Below the pieces are notes generated by a model. That model did not search any database and was not told the DNA's origin. It saw nothing but the letters and a program-made list of their open reading frames with translations. From a virus: 47,064 nt of DNA. The DNA lies in IMG/VR virus record IMGVR_UViG_3300025646_000076, positions 1 to 47,064 of that record; one strand, written 5' to 3'. Below are positions 39,624-47,064 of the stretch, piece after piece (within the stretch, counting starts at the first letter, position 1; each line of letters opens with the position of its first letter). The position numbers were made by a program, and so were the translations under genes.

Positions 39624-42173
39624 ATGGCTGGTGAAAATAACTTTCTTCGCGTACCACCGGATTCAACGGGCAAACGGGTACGAATGCAGCATACGGCCCA
39701 AGTGTTTTACACTGGCCTTAATCCCCCCGGATACAAGTGGGATGTAGGCGAACACTATTTTGTTGCTTATAACGATGACATTACTCGCTCTATGCATGTT
39801 CATGGCTATCATGAACTATCCTCTACTTCTGGATGGCTAGAAGTACATTATAATTCTGATGCAGTAGCTAATAATCTTTCTGCAAAGCAGGGAGCTACCA
39901 TTTATGATGAGGATGGGATTACTGCTCTTGCTACTGTATCAACAAGCGTTGAACCACGCGATGTTTATATAAATACCACAAATCTAATTGGGCAAGATAA
40001 CCCAGAAAACGGAGTCGATGTAGACTCTACAGGCTCTATGAATATCCGCTTTGCTGAAGGTCTTCCTCAACTAGATGCTTTTGGTAAATTAAGAACCTCT
40101 GGTAAAACAATTTTAGGGGACTACATCTTTGGTAATAGCGCATTGCTATCAGATTTTTCTCAACGTAAATGGGGTTCTGGCTCTAGTATTGCGGTAAATC
40201 AAAATTTAAAATGCTTAACTCTTACTACTCCTGCAGGTACTGCAACAAGTCGAAATAACACTAGAGATATTTCTGTAGATCATACCTCAAATACATATCA
40301 CCACTATTTTCCAGGAGTAAGTCAGCTTGCTATCATGACTGTTGCTTCAGGAGACAGTGGACAAGAAGGGGTTATTAGAGAGTGGGGCTACTTTGATGAC
40401 GCAAATGGATATTTTTTCCGAGTTAATGAAGAACAAATTAGTACCTCTGGAGATAATTTTGAATTTGTAATTAGGTCCAAAACAAGCGGTTCTGTTAAAG
40501 AAATCCGAATGGGTCGTAATTACACAAAAACCTTTACACTAAGTGGTTTAAATTGGGTAGAAGACACAACTTCTATTGACGGTTGGAATAAAGACCCACT
40601 TGATGGTAAAGGCGACTCTGGAAAAGCACTAGACCTAACAAATGATAATATTTGGTGGGTAGATATACAATGGTTAGGGGCAGGCCGTGTACGTTTTGGA
40701 ACTTACCACAAAGGCCAACGGGTAGTAGTTCACGAGTATTACCACGATGATAACGGGGGAATTCCTCATTCTCAATCGGGAGCTTTGCCTTTATCTTTCA
40801 GACAATATCATGTTTTAAATGCAGTAGTGAGCAACTCTTCTTCTATGAAAGTTTGGTGTGCGGCGGTTGCGGCAGAAGCTGATATTGATTTAAAAGGTAT
40901 TGGTCGTGGACAGCTAGAAACTTTTAGCACTACTTTTGATCCTAACAATTTAAATGATTGGAAAGGACTTAATGACATAGGTAAAGGAGATCGTGTAGGT
41001 GTAATTACGACCGGAGTAACAGGTGCTACAACAACCTTAACCGTCCCTAGTACAACTAACTTAAGAGCCGGTTATCGCTTGCATATGGAAAACGATAATG
41101 GAGGTGGCGCTCTTGTAATGGGTACCGAAGTTGTTGAAATTGTTGATGCAACTACCCTTATTGTAACGCAAGCCCCAAGTTCTCCACTAACTGGTGTAGA
41201 ACAAATTAGATTTCATTTCTATGTAGAAAATGAATATCAACTTGTTGGAATTTTAACCCCTCGCCTTTTTCTAGATAACCAAACAGGAAAAAATAGAACG
41301 TTATACATACCGCAATCTATGCAAGCTTTAGCATATCACCAAGACGGTAGCGATGCTTTTTGTGAAATAGAAGTGTATGTTAATCCTGTACTATCTGGGA
41401 ATTCAACTGTAATCACTTTAGAAAATACTGAGGGAGGTCCCTTTACTAAAATAGAACCTAATGATCCTGAGTCTGCAGTAGCTTCCTATAAAAATAATGG
41501 GCTAGTCAACTATTTTGGAGCAGGTTATCATCAATTAGCTTCTTATTTTAAAGGAGCAACAGGGCGAGAAGATTTAGGTGCACAATATTCCAATATTCAG
41601 CAAGGTGCATTTAAACTGTTTAGTTCTGAAGGTGGAAATAACCGATGTCCTCTTAAAAGAATTATACAATCTCCTTCTGCAGGGATTCCTACTGTTATTG
41701 AAATAGACGTGGATACAGTTAAGGCTAATGGGGGCCCTGATTTTAGTTTACATAGGGAAGGTAATCCTATTCAGTTTGAAGGTATTTTAGGCTTAATTGG
41801 AACTGATTCTACTTATGGATTAAACGATGGTATTAATAGCGGAGCAGGTAAAACCTACTATTTAAGAATGATTAGCCAAAAACATGCAGAATTGTATGAG
41901 GATAACCTTTATACAACCCCTGCAGATACTAGCGGCCTTAGTAATGCTACCAATGGTAACAGCTACACTTGGAACCAAACAGCAGGGCCTGGCTCTTTAG
42001 GTTTTATCGTTTCAGGCTATGGAGAGCATTTGTATTTTGCAATTGTAGCAAAACCAATTGGTCTTTCTGCAAAAGGTAATTCTTATGGAAGTGCAGATCT
42101 TACGCCTACTGTAGATTCTAATCGAGATATTACAGTTAATTTCCGTCTTAATTGGAATGAGGTGTCTCAGTAA
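39624..42173 (+). CDS. Large virion appendage protein
   Basis: An 849-residue protein starting MAGENNFLRVPPDSTGKRVR. It has conserved-looking stretches YDEDGITALATVSTSVEPRD, GLPQLDAFGKLRTSGKTILG and NIWWVDIQWLGAGRVRFGTY followed by HKGQRVVVHEYYHDDN. The QLDAFGKLRTS and WLGxGRVRFG patterns are familiar from very large marine-phage structural proteins that bind or decorate the tail. Its role and binding partner are not known. The start has GGAG; the stop overlaps the next ATG (TAATG). Confidence 0.65.
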   Translation: MAGENNFLRVPPDSTGKRVRMQHTAQVFYTGLNPPGYKWDVGEHYFVAYNDDITRSMHVHGYHELSSTSGWLEVHYNSDAVANNLSAKQGATIYDEDGITALATVSTSVEPRDVYINTTNLIGQDNPENGVDVDSTGSMNIRFAEGLPQLDAFGKLRTSGKTILGDYIFGNSALLSDFSQRKWGSGSSIAVNQNLKCLTLTTPAGTATSRNNTRDISVDHTSNTYHHYFPGVSQLAIMTVASGDSGQEGVIREWGYFDDANGYFFRVNEEQISTSGDNFEFVIRSKTSGSVKEIRMGRNYTKTFTLSGLNWVEDTTSIDGWNKDPLDGKGDSGKALDLTNDNIWWVDIQWLGAGRVRFGTYHKGQRVVVHEYYHDDNGGIPHSQSGALPLSFRQYHVLNAVVSNSSSMKVWCAAVAAEADIDLKGIGRGQLETFSTTFDPNNLNDWKGLNDIGKGDRVGVITTGVTGATTTLTVPSTTNLRAGYRLHMENDNGGGALVMGTEVVEIVDATTLIVTQAPSSPLTGVEQIRFHFYVENEYQLVGILTPRLFLDNQTGKNRTLYIPQSMQALAYHQDGSDAFCEIEVYVNPVLSGNSTVITLENTEGGPFTKIEPNDPESAVASYKNNGLVNYFGAGYHQLASYFKGATGREDLGAQYSNIQQGAFKLFSSEGGNNRCPLKRIIQSPSAGIPTVIEIDVDTVKANGGPDFSLHREGNPIQFEGILGLIGTDSTYGLNDGINSGAGKTYYLRMISQKHAELYEDNLYTTPADTSGLSNATNGNSYTWNQTAGPGSLGFIVSGYGEHLYFAIVAKPIGLSAKGNSYGSADLTPTVDSNRDITVNFRLNWNEVSQ

Positions 42174-42826
42174 TGTTAAATACCTTCTTTAACTATAATT
42201 GGGATTATTGGCTAATAGCAGGAAAGGTTACTTTTGATGGTCCAAATAGACTAATAATAGTCAATGAAGGTGTTACTGAGCTAGACATTAGCAGAGATGT
42301 TTATTCTAGTTGGAAAAATTGGCTTTTAGAAGGTTTTGGATCTACTTTTCTACCTGCAATACGTTCTGTTGGGGGAGACCCGATTGATGTGGAAACAGGT
42401 CAATATGCCGGAGACCTTTACTTTCTAATTAATAATTGGAAGCTTATTATTGATTTAGAAAAAGTAAGAGTCACCGGAGTTCTTTACTCTGATAACTTTA
42501 ATACAGCTTATTATAATGCACCTAATTCGCCAGTATACCCTGCCAGCGTTTCTAATATTGTATCTAAGCAAGTTAATAAGGAACAATCCCTTACTGCACA
42601 AAATATAGCAGATTTAGTTGCGGCTGTATGGAAAGCAAGTATGGCAGAATATATTGCAAATGGTACTACAGGTAGTGCTTTAAACAACGCAAGTACAGCT
42701 AGTACACTACCCAACGTAAACGAAATAGCGACAGCAGTAGATACTGAGCTTGCTGAAAAACTTACAACAATTAATGATGGTATTAAAGATGCTTCTATAT
42801 TGGTGCCTCACACTAAAGACATCTAA
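42173..42826 (+). CDS. Tail appendage protein
   Basis: A 217-residue protein. VTELDISRDVYSSWKNWLLE, then AIRSVGGDPIDVETGQYAGD and LYFLINNWKLIIDLEK form a pattern I know from marine phage tail proteins encoded next to fibres. The C-terminal ~70 residues are helical and Ala/Thr-rich (ADLVAAVWKASMAEY, NVNEIATAVDTELAEKL), probably a trimeric stalk. The start overlaps the preceding stop. Confidence 0.6.
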   Translation: MLNTFFNYNWDYWLIAGKVTFDGPNRLIIVNEGVTELDISRDVYSSWKNWLLEGFGSTFLPAIRSVGGDPIDVETGQYAGDLYFLINNWKLIIDLEKVRVTGVLYSDNFNTAYYNAPNSPVYPASVSNIVSKQVNKEQSLTAQNIADLVAAVWKASMAEYIANGTTGSALNNASTASTLPNVNEIATAVDTELAEKLTTINDGIKDASILVPHTKDI

Positions 42827-42844
42827 TTAAACTAGGAGCTTGTT

Positions 42845-43318
42845 ATGGCAAGAATTAATAACCCTAAGTCGGGCAATGCAATGGGGCGTTCTAGAATAAC
42901 GTCCCCTTCACAAGATACAATTAGAGATGATGGTACTTCTTTAATCTCTATTGTAGATGGTGAACAGATACAAATAGAAATAACAGTAGGATGGATGACC
43001 GATTTGTCGTCTTCAACAATTACTGCTAAAGTAGTAGAAGGTGCAAATGATGGTGCAGGAACTGTCCCTAAAACAGCACAAGCAGGTGGAGTAGTTACTA
43101 CGCTACCTATCATTGATAGTGTAACTACAGATAATAAATTTAAAATGGTAATTCCTGAAAACTTAATTGATTCATGGAATATTGCTCCTACTGCAGATAG
43201 CCCTGTTTATGGTTTCATAGGTTTAGAAATTGATGATGGTGGGGTAGGAGATGCAAAGCAAGTTTGGAAGCCTTTACGCGGATTAGTGGAGGTACTTTAC
43301 AGTCCATCGGAGGCATAA
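42845..43318 (+). CDS. Small tail-associated protein
   Basis: A 157-residue protein with a short basic N-terminus (MARINNPKSGNAMGRSRITS) and a compact beta-rich body. Segments such as DGEQIQIEITVGWMTDLSSS and VYGFIGLEIDDGGVGDAKQV followed by WKPLRGLVEVLY resemble small beta-sandwich tail proteins. It lies between two appendage genes with AGGAG upstream, and the next gene starts straight after its stop. Specific role not recognised. Confidence 0.55.
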   Translation: MARINNPKSGNAMGRSRITSPSQDTIRDDGTSLISIVDGEQIQIEITVGWMTDLSSSTITAKVVEGANDGAGTVPKTAQAGGVVTTLPIIDSVTTDNKFKMVIPENLIDSWNIAPTADSPVYGFIGLEIDDGGVGDAKQVWKPLRGLVEVLYSPSEA

Positions 43319-44755
43319 ATGTCATACACCATTATTATAAACCCCGCTAGTTTTGATTTAAACGTATCACCTAATGAAGTCAAATTAGAAATACAAAAAG
43401 GAACTAGCGAGGTTAATTTAAAAGTTAACAATCTTATTTACGATTTTGCTTATGACAAAATAGTATACGATGTTGATTTAGCAAGAGTAGGTGCACAAGG
43501 TACTCAAGGCGAGGGTGCAACCTTAGAGGAAATAGGTGCTATTACAAAAGATATGACTGGAGTAGAAAATCGTACAGATTCTTCTCTTTTGTTTGATGAC
43601 GCTTCTAGAACTTTTACTTGGAATATAGACTCTAGCGCAAAAGTATATTTGTTAGGAAAGGGTTATAATGTAACTTCTAGTAAAACCATAGAGATAACAA
43701 ATCTTGATGGTGGTCGCTATATAATGTATAACCCTGAATTAGAAAGTCTATATGAATTATCAGTAGGTGCTTTTCCTAATTTCCAAGGAGAAATACTAAT
43801 CTCCTACATTTACTGGGATTCAGTAAACCAAGAAGCTATTATTGTAGGTGATGAAAGGCATAGCTCTGCAAGGGATACTACTTTTCAACTTTATGAACAT
43901 TTAGCCGAGGGTATGCGGTGGTTTTCAGGCGGTACTTTATCTTATACCTTAGAAGATGATGATTTTCCTAATTTTGAAGTAGTAAATTCAACAAGAGTTG
44001 CAGATGAAGACTTACAACATATTATAGTACATTCAGAAACCCCTAGTTCAGACTATGAGCAAAAATTACAAGGCACTACAGATATTCCAGTTGTTCATTA
44101 CATAGGTAATTCTCGTTATGCACAAATAGATATGTCTGCTGAGTCTGCGCAATGGCCTCATGCTCCTTCCGGATTAGTTTATTATAATGATATAAACTCT
44201 GTTTCAGATACAGGTGTTCTTGTTGAATCCGGTAATGGGGGATATGTTTGTTATTATTTAGTAGCTACTAATGATATTAGACACCCTTTAAAATTATTAA
44301 TGGGGCAAGCATCACATATTAATTTAAATGACGCTCGTAGCGAAAAATGGGTAACCTATGGATTGCCTACGCCTGAAATAGTAGCGTTATATAGGTTTAT
44401 TATAAAAACAGCTAACTCCTATAATAACACATCTAAAGCGAGAATTGAAGAAGTATATACTTTAGGAGAAGGCCCTAGCCTTGCAGGTACATCAACTATC
44501 TCTGGATTAGAGCATAACTCTTTAACTGGTAGAACACAGCCAAATGCACATAGTATTTCTTCTATTACTGATTTGTCTAGTATCCTAGACCAAAAAATAA
44601 CTATAGTAAGTGAACCCTTATCTTCAACGGGGGTCCCGGGTGATTTAAAAGGGCTCTTTGCAATAAACAATACACACCTCTACGTTTGTACTGCAGACTA
44701 CGATGGTGTAACTAATATTTGGAAAAGGATAGAATTTTTACCCGATACTTGGTAA
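43319..44755 (+). CDS. Tail fibre protein with collagen-stub N-terminus
   Basis: A 478-residue protein. The N-terminal ~60 residues are a beta-rich head, followed by LARVGAQGTQGEG, nearly the same stub as in the protein at 35909. The centre (residues about 85-390) is a beta-rich body with RYIMYNPELESLYELS and MRWFSGGTLSYTLEDDDFPN. The C-terminus ends in GDLKGLFAINNTHLYVCTAD, a pattern common at the ends of phage fibre-like proteins. It lies 13 bp before the collagen-modifying enzyme gene and is thus its operon neighbour. Confidence 0.65.
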   Translation: MSYTIIINPASFDLNVSPNEVKLEIQKGTSEVNLKVNNLIYDFAYDKIVYDVDLARVGAQGTQGEGATLEEIGAITKDMTGVENRTDSSLLFDDASRTFTWNIDSSAKVYLLGKGYNVTSSKTIEITNLDGGRYIMYNPELESLYELSVGAFPNFQGEILISYIYWDSVNQEAIIVGDERHSSARDTTFQLYEHLAEGMRWFSGGTLSYTLEDDDFPNFEVVNSTRVADEDLQHIIVHSETPSSDYEQKLQGTTDIPVVHYIGNSRYAQIDMSAESAQWPHAPSGLVYYNDINSVSDTGVLVESGNGGYVCYYLVATNDIRHPLKLLMGQASHINLNDARSEKWVTYGLPTPEIVALYRFIIKTANSYNNTSKARIEEVYTLGEGPSLAGTSTISGLEHNSLTGRTQPNAHSISSITDLSSILDQKITIVSEPLSSTGVPGDLKGLFAINNTHLYVCTADYDGVTNIWKRIEFLPDTW

Positions 44756-44768
44756 TTAGGAAAGTTAA

Positions 44769-46652
44769 ATGAAAAAATACTGTATAAATTTGTTACATAG
44801 AAAAGATCGAAGAGAGCATTTTACTAAAACAAACTCATGGGCTGTCGATGCAAATTCTTCTTCTTTTGAGTGGTTTGATGCCTATAACGGCTATAAAATG
44901 AAAAATTACGATGAAATTCGTAATTTAGGATTTTTACCTAATCACGAGTGGATTGACCCTATATATAATCGCAGACTTACCAAAGGTGAAATTGGTTGTT
45001 TAGCATCTCACGTTGCTTTATGGAAAAAGTGTGTAGAATTAAATGAACCAATTTTAATCTTAGAAGATGATGTTGTTTTTCAATCAGGCTATAACGAAGA
45101 AAAAGTAAAACTATTATTAGCTAGTAACAATTACAATATTGTTTATCTTGGTTATAATGAAATGGCAGAAATAAAGGAGGACCTTGGTAGTTATGTAATA
45201 CCAGGGTTTGCTTACCAAACACATGCTTACGGTATTACTCCAAAAGGCGCTGAGGCTTTATTAGATTCTCTTAGTGTCTACAAGGGTATTCCGGTTGATG
45301 AGTTAATTTCTCGTTGTTTTGATCAGTTAAGCCCCATTGCTTTTAAGAAAAGCTTAGCCACTCAGCTTTCAAGAGAAGAGTCAGCAACGGATGTAGAGTT
45401 GCATGGTGATGGGGATTATTTTCCTTTTGAGCATTTAAAAGTATTTACAGTGGCTACTGAAAAAGAAAAAGCGTACAGGCTAATTAATTCATGTAATCAC
45501 TACGGAATTGATTTAAATATTCTAGGTGAAAATACTGAAAGTTTTGATATGTCAAGTATTGGTGGTGGCATTAAAATCAATTTACTGCGAGAGGCCTTGG
45601 AAGAGTGTGACGATGACGATCTTATATTGTTTCTAGACGGTTACGACACTTTTATTGCTCAAGATTTAGATGAGATTCACCAAAGATTTTTATCGTTTAA
45701 CGCTAGTATACTTTTTAGTGCAGAACTGGTCTGTTGGCCAGATCCCGAATTAGCAGATGAATTTACAGCTCACACTCGATTTAAGTATCTAAATTCTGGA
45801 ACTTTTATAGGCCATTGTAAAGCTATTAAAAAGATAATAGAAACACCAATAGGTAACTCAGAAGATGATCAACGGTATTACACCTTAAAATATCTTCAAA
45901 ATAAAAATAGAATTAAACTTGATACAGAATGCTATATTTTTCAAACTAATTTTGATAAAGCAGATCTTGTAAATGAAATGATTTACAATCCTGAAACTAA
46001 ATGTTTTTCTTGTATTTATCACGGAAATGGTGGTAACTACGCTTTGGAGCGTTTAGATAATCTTTATATAAGGAAATTTAAAGGTCAAACTTTTAACATT
46101 TCTAAAAATTTAAAATTTTTAAAGCCAGAAGTTAAACAACAATTAGATCGAGATATGTACACTTGCTCTTTTCTTAGTAAAGAGATGTGTAATTATCTAA
46201 TAGAGTTAGGCGATAAAAATGGAAATTGGAATCCTTTGCCGGGAGACAAATTTCCTGCTCAAGAAATACGAGTAAGTGAAATTGGATTATGGCAAGAATT
46301 TTCAGATATATTTGATGAGGAAATTGGACCGCTTTATGAGTCTTTATGGTTTCCAATTCAACATTATGGTTTACGAGATGCATTCTTAATGCGATACGCA
46401 TTAGATACACAAAGAGATTTACCTCTACATCATGACGCTAGCCTTGTAACAGGCAGTGTAAAGCTCAATGATGCTTACACGGGCGCAAGATTATATTTCC
46501 CAAGGCAAGACATATGTAACACTAAGGTACCCGTAGGTGACATGATTTTGTTTCCCGGACAAGTTACGCATGGTCATACTTGTGAAAAGCTATTAAGTGG
46601 TGTTAAATATAGTTTAACTTTTTGGACTAAAAGACACCCTACTGATGCATAA
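44769..46652 (+). CDS. Tri-domain collagen lysine hydroxylase/glycosyltransferase
   Basis: A 627-residue enzyme with three recognisable parts. Residues ~1-210 are GT25-like: CINLLHRKDRREHF, GEIGCLASHVALW and the EDD motif at 99-101. Residues ~222-425 match the glycosyltransferase domain of lysyl hydroxylases (PLOD/LH3): FLDGYDTF with Asp290/Asp293, then FSAELVCWPDPELA, KYLNSGTFIG, EDDQRYYT and a final YHGNGGN. Residues ~430-627 match the Fe(II)/2-oxoglutarate lysyl hydroxylase domain: LHHDAS with His554 and Asp556, His603 (THGH) as third iron ligand, and Lys613 where LH enzymes have the 2-oxoglutarate Arg. No signal peptide, so it acts in the host cytoplasm. Obvious substrate: lysines of the collagen-like tip protein at 28257. 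Last gene before the terminator at 46657. Confidence 0.85.
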   Translation: MKKYCINLLHRKDRREHFTKTNSWAVDANSSSFEWFDAYNGYKMKNYDEIRNLGFLPNHEWIDPIYNRRLTKGEIGCLASHVALWKKCVELNEPILILEDDVVFQSGYNEEKVKLLLASNNYNIVYLGYNEMAEIKEDLGSYVIPGFAYQTHAYGITPKGAEALLDSLSVYKGIPVDELISRCFDQLSPIAFKKSLATQLSREESATDVELHGDGDYFPFEHLKVFTVATEKEKAYRLINSCNHYGIDLNILGENTESFDMSSIGGGIKINLLREALEECDDDDLILFLDGYDTFIAQDLDEIHQRFLSFNASILFSAELVCWPDPELADEFTAHTRFKYLNSGTFIGHCKAIKKIIETPIGNSEDDQRYYTLKYLQNKNRIKLDTECYIFQTNFDKADLVNEMIYNPETKCFSCIYHGNGGNYALERLDNLYIRKFKGQTFNISKNLKFLKPEVKQQLDRDMYTCSFLSKEMCNYLIELGDKNGNWNPLPGDKFPAQEIRVSEIGLWQEFSDIFDEEIGPLYESLWFPIQHYGLRDAFLMRYALDTQRDLPLHHDASLVTGSVKLNDAYTGARLYFPRQDICNTKVPVGDMILFPGQVTHGHTCEKLLSGVKYSLTFWTKRHPTDA

Positions 46653-46656
46653 ATTA

Positions 46657-46676
46657 CCCCCGAAAGGGGGTTTTTT
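46657..46676 (+). terminator. Strong Rho-independent terminator
   Basis: CCCCC-GAAA-GGGGG followed by TTTTTT: a 5-bp GC stem with a GNRA tetraloop and a perfect T-tract, right after the stop of the collagen-modifying enzyme. It ends the fibre operon. Confidence 0.9.
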
Positions 46677-46681
46677 ACGCG

Positions 46682-46718
46682 AAAAAAGTGAGAAAAACTA
46701 TGTATCTATAATGAGAAA
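46682..46718 (+). promoter_or_regulatory. 37-bp repeat, copy 1, promoter candidate
   Basis: A 37-bp sequence that recurs without change at 47003-47039. Key words are AGTGAGAAAAACTATG and CTATAATGAGAAA. It contains TATAAT at 46707-46712, a perfect -10 box, but no good -35 box at 15-19 bp. It follows a terminator and precedes the AAAGGAGG ribosome site and ATG at 46737. The long identical block points to a phage-specific promoter or operator. Confidence 0.6.
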
Positions 46719-46736
46719 TATCTTAAAGGAGGTTTT

Positions 46737-46991
46737 ATGAAAATTGATGATAATTGGTATCCTGAAAATTTTGACTGGTATTTAAAATGGGTAGCCTCTG
46801 TTATCATTTTAATTTCTCTAGCCATGAGATCTGCGGGTCCAGAATACAGATTTTTTGATCTTGGTTTTGGATGGTTAGGTGTTAGCTTGTGGTGTTGGGT
46901 AGCTGTTATTTGGAAAGATCGAGCGCTTATAATGCTTAATGCTGTTTCTTGGTTTATGCTTACCGTGGCTTTATTAAAGGAATTTGTCTAA
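46737..46991 (+). CDS. Small three-span membrane protein
   Basis: An 84-residue protein with hydrophobic spans at about residues 17-30, 41-59 and 63-81, rich in Trp. It has a strong ribosome site (AAAGGAGG) and stands alone between two copies of the 37-bp repeat, so it probably has its own promoter. Small Trp-rich membrane proteins of phages include holins and superinfection-exclusion proteins; neither can be chosen from sequence. With its own regulated unit it may be an early gene, unlike the structural genes to its left. Confidence 0.65.
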   Translation: MKIDDNWYPENFDWYLKWVASVIILISLAMRSAGPEYRFFDLGFGWLGVSLWCWVAVIWKDRALIMLNAVSWFMLTVALLKEFV

Positions 46992-47002
46992 AAATTTAGC
47001 CT

Positions 47003-47039
47003 AAAAAAGTGAGAAAAACTATGTATCTATAATGAGAAA
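47003..47039 (+). promoter_or_regulatory. 37-bp repeat, copy 2, promoter candidate
   Basis: Identical over 37 bp to the element at 46682, again directly downstream of a gene. TATAAT is at 47028-47033. A short palindrome CTAAAAATTTAG lies just before it at 46989-47000. It would drive a gene beginning beyond the right edge of the window. Confidence 0.6.
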
Positions 47040-47064
47040 ATAAAATCTCAAATTAATTAATCTT

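Noticed and set aside
1-47064. tRNA, rRNA, integrase or insertion sequence
   Set aside because: No cloverleaf, transposase or recombinase pattern was seen on reading through; a tRNAscan run would settle the tRNA point.

Overview
The window is a 47 kb stretch of a tailed-phage genome. It holds the packaging, head, tail and lysis genes of a long-tailed (siphovirus-like) phage, and every convincing gene is on the + strand. The DNA is AT-rich, and genes are packed tightly with ATGA/GTGA overlaps and mostly clear AGGAG-type ribosome sites. The accessory content (PhoH, tiny basic proteins, sulfotransferase-like genes, a collagen-like tail protein) looks like phages of marine or aquatic bacteria. 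The Shine-Dalgarno sites fit a proteobacterial host better than a flavobacterial one, but the host cannot be fixed from this sequence. No replication, nucleotide-metabolism, integrase or tRNA genes are visible, so the early region must lie outside the window.

Layout. 1-516: non-coding region with strong strand asymmetry and short repeats. 517-6473: small and accessory genes, including a holin, a methyltransferase, two fibre-like proteins with a tail-fibre chaperone-like gene, a sulfotransferase-like gene and four tiny basic proteins. 6477-8198: PhoH, a second sulfotransferase-like gene and a GIY-YIG nuclease. 8189-18099: large terminase, portal, two small genes, a 1482-residue MuF fusion protein, scaffold and major capsid protein. 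18120-21360: connector, closure, terminator and tail-tube genes, plus a tail-chaperone pair joined by a -1 frameshift at GGGAAAC. 21432-35831: tape measure (1889 aa, roughly a 280 nm tail), two tail-tip proteins and a 2524-residue tip protein with about 500 Gly-X-Y triplets. 35909-44755: seven tail fibre or appendage genes. 44769-46652: a collagen-modifying enzyme. 46657-47064: a terminator, a small membrane protein and a 37-bp repeat present twice.

Two systems stand out. (1) The protein at 11701-16149 has an N-terminal MuF head-morphogenesis domain. Its C-terminal ~600 residues carry the ordered motifs of a T7/N4-type single-subunit RNA polymerase: DxRGRxY, the motif A Asp, motif B K-x7-YG and motif C HD. 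This suggests a polymerase carried in the capsid and delivered with the DNA. Four copies of an 18-bp motif, GATCACNCTAWAGRANHA, resemble T7/SP6-class promoters. They lie ahead of the left-end genes, the holin block, the polymerase gene itself and, directly after a terminator, the fibre operon. (2) The collagen-like tail protein is almost free of proline in its triplets and has lysine at most Y positions. The last gene of the following operon encodes a three-domain enzyme: a GT25-type galactosyltransferase-like domain, a PLOD-type glycosyltransferase domain and a lysyl-hydroxylase-type Fe(II)/2-oxoglutarate domain. Together they look like a self-contained phage pathway for making hydroxylated, glycosylated collagen.
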